Shown here: one piece after another, positions 1 to 12,604 of the stretch
Layout: every line of letters starts with the position of its first letter
How positions within the stretch are numbered: the stretch's first letter is position 1
From: Austropuccinia psidii
Lineage: Eukaryota > Basidiomycota > Pucciniomycetes > Pucciniales > Sphaerophragmiaceae
NCBI GenBank assembly: GCA_023105745.1
Contig: JALGQZ010000004.1
Coordinates: 12,736,451 to 12,800,450 of the forward strand
Length of the DNA: 64,000 nucleotides
Reading direction: 5' to 3'
Position numbers and translations under genes: made by a program
Notes under the pieces: model-generated
Told to the model about the DNA's origin: nothing
Database searches by the model: none
Seen by the model: only the letters and a program-made list of their open reading frames with translations

Positions 1-1
1 T

Positions 2-603
2 ATTATTACCGTCCACCCCACTGCCAAAGACATCAATGATATGTGGAAACGCCATGTGAAACTGCTGCTAGATTCATAGCTGAGGCAATGGAATACAACA
101 AGCAGAGATATGAAAATACCCACAAGGAACCAGACTACATGTAAGAAGACCAAGTGCTATTGTCTACTGTTAATTTCAATAATCTCCAAGGCCCAAAGAA
201 AATGAGATACACATTTGTGGGGCCATTAACTATCATTAGATTGATAGGAAAAACTGCAGTGGGGGTCCAACTCACAAAGGAATTCCCCCGGAAACACCCA
301 GTTTTCCCAGTGAGTCTATTGAAACCTTACCACCAAACAGGAGAGGATAAGTTCCCCTCTAGAAGCAAGAGCCCTACTCCCCAAGACATAGTGGAATTAG
401 AAGTCTCCCCTGGCCCAGTGAAGAAAATAATTAAGGCCAGGAATATAAGACTTAATGGAATGTACCATAGACAATATCTGATCAGATTTAAAGACCAAAC
501 AGCTTATAAATATAAATGGCTAGCTGAAGATTCTATACCAGATTGTGACCTTCACATGAGAAGATTTAGAGCCTCTGGAAGGGCTGAACAGTCTCATCAA
601 TGA
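2..603 (+). pseudogene. Ty3/gypsy integrase C-terminus and chromodomain (decayed)
   Basis: This is the 3' end of a gypsy-type polyprotein. The part from 154 encodes the SH3-like integrase tail, with the recognisable strings FVGP, KHPVFPVSLLKPYHQ and PGPVKKIIKARN, followed by a chromodomain-like segment ending FRASGRAEQSHQ and a TGA at 601-603. Upstream, frame 2 reads TVHPTAKDINDMWKR, then hits a stop at 77-79. The coding frame continues after a frameshift in frame 1, where a second in-frame TAA lies at 142-144. The rest of the element lies left of the window. Two lesions in 600 bp mean it is dead. It is followed 22 bp later by a purine-rich tract (AGGGAGGG-like, 618-625) and an LTR, the order expected at the 3' end of a gypsy element. 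Confidence 0.85.
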
Positions 604-625
604 TGAGCCTTTTCTGAAGGGAGGG

Positions 626-2033
626 TATCTCAGCCTGTGACTCAAAACCAGAGCACAAGCATGACAGCCAAAATACCATAAACTAATGGTAGAACCACAT
701 ACCACCAAAATATGGAACTTAGACAAACCAGCTCAAAGTTTATCAAAAGGAAGAGGAAACCCACAACTTTCCAAATATAAAAGTCCCATAATCATAGGAC
801 AAAGAATAACAAAGTTATTCAAGCTCAAAGAAGTTGCCAAGCATAAAACCTAATTTTCACCTCTCATCCAAACTCCAGAGATAGAGTCTGAACCCCATCA
901 AATGAGTTTTCAACTTAAAGCTCTCAATAAGGGCTATTCAATACTACTAGCCAAATTGAACTAGCACCAAAACTACATAGGTTATGGCCAAAATAAGGTC
1001 AAATAAGGGTGAAAAAAATATTCACCTCTCATCTAACTTCTACAGTTTTAGTTTAAGATACCTAAAGAGGGGTATTTTTGGAATGAGCTAAATAAGGCCT
1101 ATCTGATGGTGCCATCCATTTCCCCATAAATCAACTAGAACAAAATTTATGAAGAAAACTAGTTCTATACATGTCTGAAGAAAAATACATATCTGAATAA
1201 AAAAATTGAACATGGTATAAATTTGCCATATTTAAGGATGCCCATGCCAGATGAGAGACCATTGTGTAGATCCTATCCAGGGCTACTCAATGAGCTAACT
1301 TTGAGGTCAATATCTCAAAACTTGCTAAGTTATGGCAGTGTGAAGGTTAAAATCCCGCAGTTTTCTCAATACGCCTTTACTATGGGATACCTTCCCATAT
1401 CTTTTATTATGAGGTGTCAAATAGAAAAATGAGCTTGTTTATACTTCAAATCCTCATATTTCATTCAATAATGGGGTCCCATACAGGTTCTGTACAGCAT
1501 TCTTTGTGTCAGAAGAAGGCTATGTGGTCCCCAAATGAAATTTTTCACCCTGTATTGGTTAAACTTTCCCAGATGTGGTTTTGAAGCCACATCTGAGCCC
1601 AATACAGAGTATACTGGCTGTGATCAAACCAAAAGACAGTCTTTGGAGGTGAAAATTCTGCACTTCCTCTATGTGAAATGGTCTAGAGGACCTTTTCACC
1701 CAATTTCAGGATAAAAAGGGGCCTTTCTATTCCCAAAAGAAGAATCCCCATCCTTCTCTTGAATTCCTACATAGTACAACTGTCAAAAACAGTTATACTC
1801 TTGGAAAATAATCAGGTATACTTATAATTTAAATTTTTGTAGTATTTATTATATTAAATCAATTGGTAAAGCTGCACCCAATGTTTTCAATAGCACTCAC
1901 CACCACTATTTTGCTATAGTAAAACCCTTAAAATTACTTTTTATAATCTTTTGATTTATAATACACCATCTCACAGTCATAGTTAAAACTGTAAATAGCC
2001 ACATCACAGCTACTTCATAGACTCATCCTGACA
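626..2033 (+). repeat. LTR family A, copy 1 (probable 3' LTR)
   Basis: Starts right after the polypurine tract with a mutated TGTCAG (reads TATCTCAG) and ends CTGACA at 2033, matching the full A-type LTR at 10669-12599. Shared landmarks are CCAGAGCACAAGCATGA near the start, TTCACCTCTCATCTAACTTC in the middle, and ATAGACTCA followed by CTGACA at the end. At 1408 bp it has one copy of a roughly 517-bp internal segment that is duplicated in the other copy. It is taken as the 3' LTR of the element whose integrase tail lies at 2-603. Confidence 0.75.
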
Positions 2034-2241
2034 TAAAGAAGCTATATCCAAGAGGAGAAGAGTTGGACTCAGAAGAAGAAGAGTAAGTTGAATATTACTC
2101 CCAATATGAAGATGAAGAGGACTTTGATGAATGAAAATCCTTTTATTCAAAAAAGCAAAGGGGCAGTATTGGATTTTTTTTAGAAAGCAAAAAGTGGATT
2201 ATCAACTTGAATTCTGGGGACAGAATAAAATGGAGAGGGGG
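2034..2241 (+). pseudogene. Acidic 3' coding tail of another retroelement
   Basis: Translates as short Glu/Asp-rich pieces (LDSEEEE, YEDEEDFDE) broken by stops, then reaches a purine-rich tract GGAGAGGGGGA at 2231-2241 directly before TGTGCTAGTCC. This is the arrangement of a pol 3' end, polypurine tract and LTR start. I infer that element A inserted near the 3' end of a second element. The family is not identified. Confidence 0.35.
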
Positions 2242-3480
2242 ATGTGCTAGTCCATACCTGTTGTGCCAAGGTTCAAATCTACAATATCAGGGCTAAACAT
2301 TTAATCAAAAAAATATATAATTTATATACAAATAAAATCAAGATAAAAAGTGAAAAACAAAGATAAAAAGTTTCAAAAAGAAGAAGAGAATTTTATCAGA
2401 ACAGAAAAGAATCACTCTACTGGAATCTAAATCGAGTTTTACTTATAGTCACTAATTTCCTTAATCCCATAAAATTAATAATTCTCTAGATGTCAAGGAT
2501 TAAAGAAAAATAACAATAATACATACTCTATATTAGGTACAAGAATGTGCTTCAAAAGAATGAAGATTGTTTAAATCTTCAATATGAATAAATATGTGTA
2601 AAATTGAATAAGCTCTACCATTACTCTTAAAACATCATGTGTTACATTTCTCAACATATAAAAAAACTCAAGAATAAGTTAACACAGTGTTACATTAATC
2701 AATCCCCACTTGAACTCCCATAACCAAACCTTACAGGTATCATTTACAAATTAAATTTTACATAGAAAAATAATAAACTAAATACATCTCAAGGCTGTGC
2801 AGAAGATAAAGAAGGTTACTAGAGAGCATAATACAGCTTAAAAAAATGGTGCAATATCCTGATCAAATAACACTACTCAAAATTTAACCAATAACAAAAA
2901 TGTCTCAAGGCTGTGCACTGACAATAATAAAGTTCATAATGGTGCAATCAACCAAACATATGGTGGTATATCCTGATCAAATGACACCATTCAAAATTTA
3001 ACCACTAAAAATTGCCTCAAATATGTGCATAGTAAGAATAAAGCTTAGTCAAAAGATCAGTATACTTCAAAAGATTATGGTGAAATCAACCAAACATATG
3101 GTGCCATATCCTTATCAAATGGCACTGCTCCAAATTCAACTACTAGCACAAATGTCTCAAGGCTGTACATTGACAATAATAAAGTTCAGAATTTTGCAAT
3201 AAACCAAACATATGCTGCAATATCTCCATCAAATGACACCATTTTCAATTTACCTACCAGAGAAAATGTCTCAAGGTGGCATTTTTCCAGGTCCCTTGTT
3301 TCTCAAAGGCTCTATGTGGGACCCAAAAGGTAGAAATAAAGGGCCTCTCTCCCTGTCTTCCCCCATGCTTATGATTCAGGCAATAATCTTGAGGATAAAT
3401 CCATCCCTTCTCTAGTAGGATAATCCATTGTTATATTGAAAAGATCAGTAGCAAGGCACAGTATCTTATAGTATTCTTTA
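2242..3480 (+). repeat. Putative LTR (family E), 3' boundary not found
   Basis: Begins TGTGCTAGTCCATACC after a polypurine tract. It contains a four-unit diverged tandem repeat (2780-3290) and a more GC-rich stretch at 3270-3400 before dissolving into TTA/ATT-rich DNA. No second copy is in the window, so the end is a guess. Confidence 0.35.
2780..3290 (+). repeat. Diverged tandem repeat, about 110-140 bp unit
   Basis: Four units each start with a version of ATGTCTCAAGGCTGTGCA (about 2786, 2900, 3013 degenerate, 3150), continue through ACCAAACATATGGTG and end ATCCTGATCAAATGACACC plus an A/T-rich tail. A fifth partial unit starts at 3266. Confidence 0.65.
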
Positions 3481-4399
3481 TTATTAATTAATAAAAGGTA
3501 TTAATAATATTAATGAAAAAGCTTAATATTTTGTAATAGTATTACCATTATAGTAGTAGTGTTGAAGTAGTGTTTGAAGATATTATCATTGGTGATATTA
3601 TCAAATTAATCAATAGCCTTTATTTATAGAAATGATATATCATCTTAACCTTATACCTAATATCATAACCCTTATAGATATATTGGATTATATTTGTATT
3701 CATCCTAATAGTATTCTATTACTATCATATTCTTCATCTATTACCCTTATATTAACCAGAACCACCCTTGAAATATTATATTTACATCAATAGTATTATT
3801 AAATCACACTTGTAAAAGTTTTATTAGCTATAAGAACTATTATTAATATTAATAGTGATCTCAGAGAATATTTTTTAGATATCTCAATTAACTAAAGAAG
3901 GAATCCTAGAATACTTAATTGTAAAATAACTGTATAATCAATAACAATAAGTTAAGCAAACCTAAATTTTTCAAAAAATACTAACTATTACCATTATTAT
4001 CATAGTGATCTTCCATTCACAGACTGATAGAGACTTCTGAAGAAAATTATCTAATTGAAAAGCCATAAAACTAAATAATTTATTTGTGATCGCATCAAGA
4101 GGGTATCTTTTTCAGTATATTTAGAGGAGTCCAATACACCTTAGCACCCATGGTTATTGGCCAATTCTAATATTCAAAACAGACTCACCAATAATTTTCC
4201 CCTCAAGGTACTGCCTATTATTTATCCCACAACAAAAGGAATTTCCACAGCAGGTGGTTCAGGGAGTGAGGAATCTCATTCAAAGGCACTGGGAAACAAA
4301 TATTGGTGCATTTCACAGTATTCAGTGTAAGACCTGACTGTGATGTATGAATGGCATTTGCTTGATTTTCTCTCAACGTTAATTCAATCACTGGCCATT
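3481..4399. other. AT-rich stretch, no gene seen
   Basis: Rich in TTA/ATT/TAAT short motifs with no coding signature or clear repeat boundary. The only open frame (4218-4409 minus) has no recognisable feature. Confidence 0.5.
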
Positions 4400-5090
4400 G
4401 ACATGACATTTTCCCTGGTGTATTACTATAGTAATGGCTGGTTTGAAGGGATAAAACAGCTCAAAAAAGCAAAGATGTGCTAAAGCCTACACTCTCTAGG
4501 CCTTAACCAGAGGTAAATGATGCTATAATTTTCTTATTTTCTGATCTGTCTCTCATGTTTAGTGAGAGAAAACTGTATATTTGGTTCCATAAGAATGGTT
4601 TCTATGAAATCATACCTTTTTTGTCCAAAATCTCAATTTAATTTAATAATAATAGTACTTTTCCTTTTTATTTCTAGATTAATGATCAGTAATCCATTCA
4701 ATAAAGATTCAAACCATTAATTTCGAGTCATTATAATCATCATAAATATTTGTAAATATCACCAAAACAATACTTTGCAACTCTTATATTCAGTTTTCCC
4801 TTATAATCGCAAAAAGATTAATTGAATTATTTTCCATGCTGGTAGTCTTTGTCAATTTTCTTCCCAATTCACAATTGTAACATTTTGGTTGTTTTCTTTT
4901 AAAATATCAAATATTCAATATTTTTATTAATTTATTAGTTGCAGCTATCTTCTGAAATAATTCCAAAACAGTTTTTGTTGTAGAAAGTTTTTTTCAGAGT
5001 TAAATATCTCTTGAATTGACTTTTCATAAATTTTTATTGTTGGTAAAACATGAAATTTTCATAAAATCATTTTTTTCAAGCTTGGAAAGT
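4400..5090 (+). repeat. LTR family B fragment (probable remains of the 5' LTR)
   Basis: Collinear with 15170-15800. Shared marks are ACTATAGTAATGGCTGGTT (ACTATAGCAATGGCTGATT at 15188), GATGCTATAATTTTCTTATTTTC and AAATATCTCTTGAATTG. It lies upstream of the family B gag-pol remains, so it could be part of its 5' LTR, but neither end of the LTR can be recognised. Confidence 0.5.
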
Positions 5091-6099
5091 GTAAGAAAGT
5101 ATTTTGGGAATGTTTTCCCTTTTTAATAGTTTTTTGCTATTATTATCTTATAAAACGTTTAAGAAAAATAAAATTACATTATCAGATTTCAATTTTCATA
5201 TAAACACCATAATTTTGGGAACACATCTGTTTTTTTACCTATTAAATATGCTTTTTACTCTCTTATATAGTTTTTCTTCACAAAGACATTAAAATAGTGA
5301 TGAAAAATACTCACAATATAGAAATAATAAATAAGAAATATGAACTTCTCTATTAAACGTGAAACTTGATCTTTTTCATATATATTTCCTTGTGAAAATA
5401 AATAAAAACCCAAATTAAACAATCCATTAACATATAAATACTGTTTACCTTTTCTCTTTAGTTTCCAACACCATTTTAGGATGTGAAATTCTTTAAATAG
5501 CATTTTTTTTATCAGTATGGTCCCAATAAGCTCTTTTTTTTTGAAAGTAACAGTACTGCTATTTTAAAAATTGAAAAAAAAACAACTTGTTGTTAATAAA
5601 TGGATTTAGACATTCCTATCACTCTCGAATGAGCCAAAGAATATCGCAATAGTAAGTTTATGATGCCTTTTTGGCCATTTTTACTACTTTTTTAGTATTT
5701 TGAAAATAAAATTATGCCTTAAACAAGGTCATGTTCCAGTAACTCAACAAGATTCAAGAAAGGTAAATGATCAAAATATGAAACATTTGGCCGATTCTGA
5801 TGCTTATTATACCCTATTCCTAAAAAAGAGATCTGAAAATGCCACAAAAAGCCTTACCTGAAATGCATTAAGGAAGCCAAAAGGCATCAAGAAATTCCCT
5901 TTTACAGAAATAGTATAAAGCACTTTCATACCTTTAGAAAAGCTGCATCAACTCTTATCTGACACTAAGGAAGTTTCCAGGACATCCCAAATCTTGAGAA
6001 TTTCTCAATGGGTGTAATACATTTATGGAAACGGAGAAAATTCTTATTACAGCCCAAGAATGGAGGAAAACCAACTATCAGCCTCCAAATTTGATGGAA
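5091..6099. other. AT-rich stretch before family B gag, no gene seen
   Basis: Probable decayed LTR end and leader. Poly-T and poly-A runs occur near 5500-5580. No primer binding site or start codon context could be recognised. Confidence 0.4.
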
Positions 6100-7950
6100 A
6101 ATCAGTCGCAGTGACCCTCCAATTAGTCAGTGGGAGCCATTCCAAGATGGAAAAGTGGCCATAACCAGAGTAGAAGCTCAAAGGAACCTCACCAATTACC
6201 AAGCCTTAGGGTTCAGTGTACAGAATTCAATGATTTGACAGGATGCCATGGAAAATGTATTCCAGGTGGACAGAACCTTGATGGAAGTTCCAAAAAGGAG
6301 GAATCCAGATTAAGTTGCCATGAATGATTTCTAAATTTATGGATATAATTTGACACATTATTTGGGCATTGAGGATGTGAAAAAGCATATTTTTTATTGA
6401 AATTCAAGTCTTTGTGAAAATCTGAACACGCATAATATGATCTTGAGTCAAATTATTGAGAGACTTGATTTTTTTGAGATATTATTGCAAACCATTAAGT
6501 CTTTGAATTACAAGAGAGAAATTTTAGAAGATCTAAGCACACAATCCATTATTATTTAAGAATTAAGAAAACAATATTCCAAATACAATATTGATGATAT
6601 ATGTGAAGCAAGGATGAGTAAGGCCATAAATTCTTCAAAAGGTAGCAATGTCGATAATCTTAACATTAATGAAAAATCTTTTCCTGACAAAAGGACAAAC
6701 ACCATTTCCCTCATTAATTTAGCTTTAAATAGTCAAAAAGATATGTAAATATTATCAAGTAAAAAAACCAATTGCTATCTAGTAATAAGAAACAGAATTA
6801 TGGAAATAAATGACAATAAAAGATGATAGGTATAGAATCAAATTGGTCAATTTGAGACAAAGCCCTCAAAATTATTTCAAGAACACCACAATGTGTATGA
6901 GCAGTAAGATAATACAAATTGAAACTTTACTGCATACCTTGCCTAGAGCTTCTACACCACTTAAGCAAAATGAAGAAAAAGTAACATCTATTATTCCTAT
7001 TTTAAAGATTTATATTCTCATGTTAGTAATTAATCATCAACCTCTTACCATAATCTACAGCCATCTATGATTCATGCACTTCTCCAAGATTGTCTAAAAT
7101 CTAAAAATGGCCACACTTCAGTGGTGAAGGATTATATGTTTGTATGGAACTCATCAGAGGAATTTATATTCTAAAAGAAGACTTTTAACTGCAGAAAAGA
7201 CTTATTAAATCCAGACTTAATACTCCATTATTAAGATCTTCCCATAAATCATATATCAAAGTTAGACAAGCACATGGATACCAAATCTGGAGTTTGTGGA
7301 AATTCTAAATATTTAAGAGAAGGGAAAATAATTCTTGTAGATTAAAAGCTGAAAAAGCCTTAGAATTTCAAAAATTTTATTCTGATAAAGGAAAAGCCTT
7401 TACTTGGTTCTGCCAACTGAAATACAAACTTACAGAATTACAACCTTTTATGTACTAATATTCAATAAACAGAAGAAATGTAAGGCAATGTGGTGGTGAA
7501 TTCAATCATTATTTTAAATAAAGGGCTACTGAGAAGTAATAAGCAGAAGACATAACTAATCTATTAGAGGAAGTAACCACACAAAAAACTGGTTCTAACA
7601 GGACGAATCACCAACCAATACTTACAACCCCTTGGAAAGACTCTGTGGAGAAATACTCAAAAGAAAGCTATACTAATAATATCAAAAGAGCTTTTGGAAC
7701 TGTTAAAAAGTGCCATATATGCCAAAGTACTAAATAATTTGAAAATGAATTTCCAAATAGAGGAAATATCAATTAATTTAATATTACTAACATGTAGTAA
7801 CCAAAAGATGATATAAAAGAAGTAAATTTATATGATAGATCCTTCATATTTTCTGAAAAATTCAAAGATATTGAAAATATCAATGCCAATTTTGAAACTA
7901 TGGAGTCTGATTCCCATTTGCCTCAAACTAGTCATATTCAACTGAATATT
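6100..7950 (+). pseudogene. Decayed gypsy gag, family B
   Basis: Fragments in several frames resemble rust gypsy gag. LPSLRVQCTEFNDLTGCHGK and CIPGGQNLDGSSKK lie near 6195-6300, and LLHTLPRASTPLKQNEE near 6935-6975. A capsid-like patch follows around 7260-7420 (RQAHGYQIWSLWKF, AFTWFCQLK). A former zinc knuckle near 7710 keeps KKCHICQST, but its later His/Cys ligands are lost. Stops and frameshifts are frequent and the DNA is strongly AT-biased, so no product is possible. It is continuous with the protease-RT remains downstream. The family assignment is from remembered consensus and could be refined by a profile search. Confidence 0.6.
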
Positions 7951-8099
7951 TCAGGAACTACTTATTAAAAAAAGAAAAGTAGGTGAAAAGGTTATAAATA
8001 TTGCAATTAATGTATTCAAGGAGGAATTATTGAAAAGAATCCTGTAAAGATGATATTATAGCCATTTCCCTTGGCTCTTGTAAGAGTAAGAAATTTCTT

Positions 8100-9790
8100 A
8101 ATAACATTTTCCGCAATTTAGAAGACCGATTGTCTCTAATGTATGGTCATGAATGTGAAAGTTCCAGTAACCCCATCATCCTACTGGGAATACCTGAGAT
8201 TTCTATCATATTCCTTCATATTAATGTTAATATGAGGTTTACTGTAGAATTGTTCTATCCCTCATTTTTAATTGAAAATGATTATTTAATCATGGATGGA
8301 ATAGACGTTCATAATAAGAAATACATATATTTTACCATTAGGTACAATAAGAATCAAAATTTTGCCTTTCAAACATATTAAATGAAGATTTTTCTAGGGA
8401 AAATATCCTCAAATTTCAGCTGTGAATCCAACAAACTCAAAAATTACCAAATATTTCAATCTCAAATTAGACCCAACTCTACAAAGGATCAGAGGAATAA
8501 ATTTTTTATTTCCTTATTGAACCATAAAGCTTCTTTTTCCTCCTATAAAGAGCATTTTCAAGCCACTATTGGTCATGAGTTTGATATCACTTTTTTCAAT
8601 TTGTGGACCCTATCCACCAATTTTAATAAGACATGCATATCCAATAATCCCCAAATCCAGAGAGGCTTGGGAAGTTCATATCAAGGAAGTCTTATTACTG
8701 AGTTTTATAGAGAAATTTGGCCATAATTATTTAGAAGAAATAGTTTCACCCATAATTGTGGCATTGGAAGATAGAAAATAAAGAATGGTAGGGGAGTTGA
8801 GTGAACCAAATACACATACTGTTCTAGACAGATACCCCATACCAAAGATCCAAATTGACTAAACTCAAATATCTCAGAAAGTGTGTATTACCGCTATTGA
8901 TTTGTTTGAAGGATTCCATCAGAGCATAATCATTCTTTAGGAGGGCAATATATGAGAATTTCTTTTCATTTTTTATTTTATGAATATCTTAGATGTCCCT
9001 TTGGGATTAATAATTCACCTTCACACTTCCAGATATTTGTGAATTAAATCCTGATTTTTTCCTCAAGAACTTTCAAAAGGATGGCACAGTTTTTACTCAG
9101 ATTAAATGATTGATTTTTACAAAGATTTTAAGTACAAAGTGTCCAAAATACAAATAATTATAGGGAAAAATAAGTCTGTTAATATTGAAACATCTTTGAG
9201 AAAGTTTTTTTTATTTAAGCCACTTAAATCCCAGCAACATGCTGTATCTGTATTTTCTTTGAGAATTTCCACTAATACAGTTGCATCTGTGTTAATTAAG
9301 AAAATTTCATAAAATAAAAAGAAATTCAGTAGCTTTAACGCTTTTCTGGCTATTACAGACAGAAAATTGAGGATTTTGGTTCAATATCTAGACCTCTGTA
9401 CAAAAACTGTGACAAAGAGACAGTCCTTGAAATTACCGTTGACAGAGTGAAAGCTTTTAAAACACTAATAAATGCATTGACAAATTCCCCTTCATTAAAT
9501 ATTCCATACTTTGAGCTAACCTTCAAGTTATAAATTGATTCTTGTGGAGATAGGTTGGGAGAAGCACTTGGCCAAGTTGAAGGAAGTAATAAAAAACCTG
9601 TTTAAGGACGAATATTCTTTATATCAAGGCAGATAAACCCTATAAAAGCCATATACATAGCAAGTCAAATGGAATACCTTTGCCTAGTATGTGAGCTAAA
9701 AGAAATCAAATTTTTCCTTGAGGTATTTTCCTTTGAAGTTATCACAGACTTTACTTCCATGCAGTAACTTTTGAATATGGGGACACCCAA
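8100..9790 (+). pseudogene. Decayed protease, reverse transcriptase and RNase H, family B
   Basis: The retropepsin C-terminal half is readable at 8130-8381 (ENDYLIMDGIDVHNKK, YFTIRYNK). RT follows in broken frames: ASFSSYKEHFQATIGHEFDI at 8527-8590, AYPIIPKSREAWEVHIKE near 8635-8690, and RYPIPKIQID near 8830. The catalytic YIDD region near 9090 has become YSD-stop, so RT is dead. SLRKFFLFKPLKSQ near 9200 and later short pieces trace the thumb and RNase H. Many in-frame stops are present. Confidence 0.7.
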
Positions 9791-10663
9791 CAGAAACATT
9801 CTCAGGTGGTAAAGATCCATACAAGTTCATGGATAAAATATGACCATATCCACAAATTTTTTTGATGCATTGAGGAGATGGCCTTTACCAAATTACATTG
9901 ATAATATTGCATATTTAACAGACAAAGCAGTACCACCAATATCTATTGGGCTGATGTTAATCACATTCCTGAACATAACCTTCTTTGAAGGCCAGGAAAA
10001 GCTACTTAAATACAAGAATCACAGTATAATTTCGCAATTGCTGGCTAAAGATACCAAGGATATTTCCTTACAAGATTTTCTGATATAATATCCAGAAAAA
10101 GTTTATGATGAAGCGATATTTCATCTACTTGATGGTATAATGTATCATAAAACAAAGCACACTTTTGTAATGACATTGGGTGAAAGGACTCTTATCAATC
10201 CTGTTTTGAATGAATTTCATGAAAGTGTATTTTCTGAAAACCTCTTTGAAGAGAGGTCCAGAGAAAATTTCAAGGAATTATTTGGTGGCTTATGTGGCAA
10301 AATGAGGTGGAAGAATACTGAAATACATGTGACCAATTCTAAAAATCTGATAAATCTGCTGAAACAAACTTGGGAATATTATTAAAATTAGGGGTCCAAG
10401 GAGACCATGGAAAAGCATACATATGGATTGGGTAACTCAACTCCTACAAAGTGATTACAAAGTCTAGAATTCCTGCCTGGTTATTGTAGACATATTAAGA
10501 AAAACAAAAAGATTTTACCATGTCAGAAGATTATATATCCATTTATACAGAACTTTTTATATGGAATAGAGTATTATCATGGACAGGTATATTCACCAAT
10601 ATCATAAGTGATAGAGAACCTAGATTTACCTCACCACTTTGTAAAAATTTTCATCATATCTCT
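9791..10663 (+). pseudogene. Integrase N-terminal half, family B, broken by a solo LTR
   Basis: RRWPLPNYIDNIAYLTDKA (about 9875-9930) is the RNase H-integrase linker. MYHKTKHTFVMTLGERTLIN from 10140 leads the zinc-binding region. IWNRVLSWTGIFTNIISDRE (10562-10618) is the core with the second catalytic Asp. The frame runs to KNFHHIS at about 10663 and is then interrupted by the family A solo LTR. The same protein resumes at 12605. The first catalytic Asp region has been lost to a deletion of several hundred bases between about 10385 and 10520. Confidence 0.75.
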
Positions 10664-10668
10664 CAAGT

Positions 10669-12599
10669 TGTCAGCCTGACTCAAAACCAGAGCACAAGCA
10701 TGAAAGCCAAATACCATAAACCAATGGTAAAGCCAAAATACCACCAGAACATGAATCTGAGCCAAATTAGCTCAAAAAGTATCAAAAGAAAGATGAAACT
10801 TGCCTCTTTCCAAATATACAAGTCCCATCATCATAGGAAAAAGAATAACAAAGTTATTCCTGCTCAAAGTTGTTGCTGAGCATAAACCTTAATTTTCACC
10901 TCTCATCTGAAATACAGAGTAAGAGGCTTAACCCAATCAAATGGGTATTCCAATTGAAGCTCTAAGCTGGGGCTATCCAATGGTACCAGCCAAACTGACC
11001 TAGCACCAGTATTACATAATCTATGGCCAAATTCAGGCCAAATAAGGGTGAATAAAATATTCACCTCTCATCTAACTTCTACAGTTTTAGTGTGAGATAC
11101 CTAACGTGGGGTCTTTTTAAAAATCACACAATTGGGGCTATCTTATGGTGGCATTCATTTCCTCATATCTCATCTAGAACAAATGTTATAAGGCAAACAA
11201 GCCCAATACAGCTTTTTGCCTAAAACATGCATATGTACAAAACTCTTGTACATGACATACCTTTGCCATATTTAATGATAGCCATATCAAATAAGGAACC
11301 ATTTTGTAGACCACATACAGGGCTACACACCGAACCAACTTTGAGGTTGATATCTCAAAAACCGACAAAGTTATGGCTGCTTTAAGGTCAAAATCCCACA
11401 TTTTGGCCAATACAGCCTTACCATGGGATAATATCCCATAACTATGATCATGAAATGTCAAACAGACAAATAATCTTGATTTTAACCCAATATCCAATTG
11501 TACCAGCCAAACTTACCTAGCACCAGTATTACAGAAGTTATGGCCACATTCAGGCCAAATAAGGGTGAATAAAATATTCACCTCTCATCTAACTTCTACA
11601 GTTTGAGTGTGAGATACCTAAAGTTGGGTCTTTTTGGAAAGGGAAAAATCAGGGCTATCTGATGGTGAAATTCATTTTCCCATATCTCATCTAGAACAAA
11701 AGCTATAAGGCAAACAAGCCCAATACAGCTTTTCGCCTAAAACACGCATATGTACAAAAATCTTGTACATGGCATAACTTTGCCATATTTAACTATAACC
11801 ATATTAAATGAGGTACCATTGTGTATAACACATACAGCGCTACACACTGAACCAATTTTGAGGTTGATATCTCAAAAGCTGACAAAGGTATGGCTGTTTT
11901 AAGGTCAAAATCCCACAGTTTGGCCAATACAGCCTTACCATGGGATAATATCCCATAACTATGATTATGAGGTGTTGAACAGACAAAGAAGCTTTTTTTT
12001 ACTTCAATACCTCATAGTTAGTTCAGTACTGGGGTCCCATACAGGTTCTGTACAGAACTCTACGTGTCATACACGTCAGAATCAGGCTATGTGGTCCTCA
12101 GATGAAAATTTTCACCCTGTATTTGTGAAAACTGTCCAGATGTAGTTTCAAAACCACATTTGAGCCCAATGAAGGCTATACAGGCCTTTTTCAAACCACA
12201 AGCCTGTCCTAAAGAGTGAAAAATCTTCATTTCCTCTACATGAAAAGGTCTAGTAGCCTTTTCACTCCATTTCAGGATAAAAGGAGGCCTTTTCACTGCC
12301 AGAAAAGGAATCCCCATCCTGCTCTTGAATTCCTATGTAGTACAACTGTCAAAAACAGTCATACTCTTGGAAATAAACAGGTAATACTATAAATCTTAGT
12401 ATTGTAGTCTTTATTATTGTAACCCAATAGGTAAAGCTGCGGCCAGGGCTTTCAATAGTGCTCACCACCACTAATTCTCATTAGTAAAGCCCTTTTTATC
12501 TTTAATTGAACATTTTTTAAAATACTTTTATCCATTTCACAGTCATATTTAAAGTTGTAAGTAGCCTTATTACATCTTTATCATAGACTCAACCTGACA
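10669..12599 (+). mobile_element. Solo LTR of family A inside the family B integrase
   Basis: Begins TGTCAGCCTGACTC and ends CAACCTGACA, so it has TG...CA ends and a 6-bp inverted terminus TGTCAG/CTGACA. It is flanked on both sides by CAAGT (10664-10668 and 12600-12604), a perfect 5-bp target site duplication. The integrase reading is continuous across the insertion. There is no internal coding region, so this is a solo LTR left by LTR-LTR recombination. At 1931 bp it exceeds copy 1 because of an internal tandem duplication. Confidence 0.9.
10984..12000 (+). repeat. 517-bp tandem duplication inside the solo LTR
   Basis: TACCAGCCAAAC starts at 10984 and again at 11501, and both units run through TTCACCTCTCATCTAACTTC, GGCAAACAAGCCCAATACAG, TTGAGGTTGATATCTCAAAA and ATGGGATAATATCCCATAAC. 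The two units are clearly diverged from each other. The family A LTR at 626-2033 has only one unit. Confidence 0.85.
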
Positions 12600-12604
12600 C
12601 AAGT

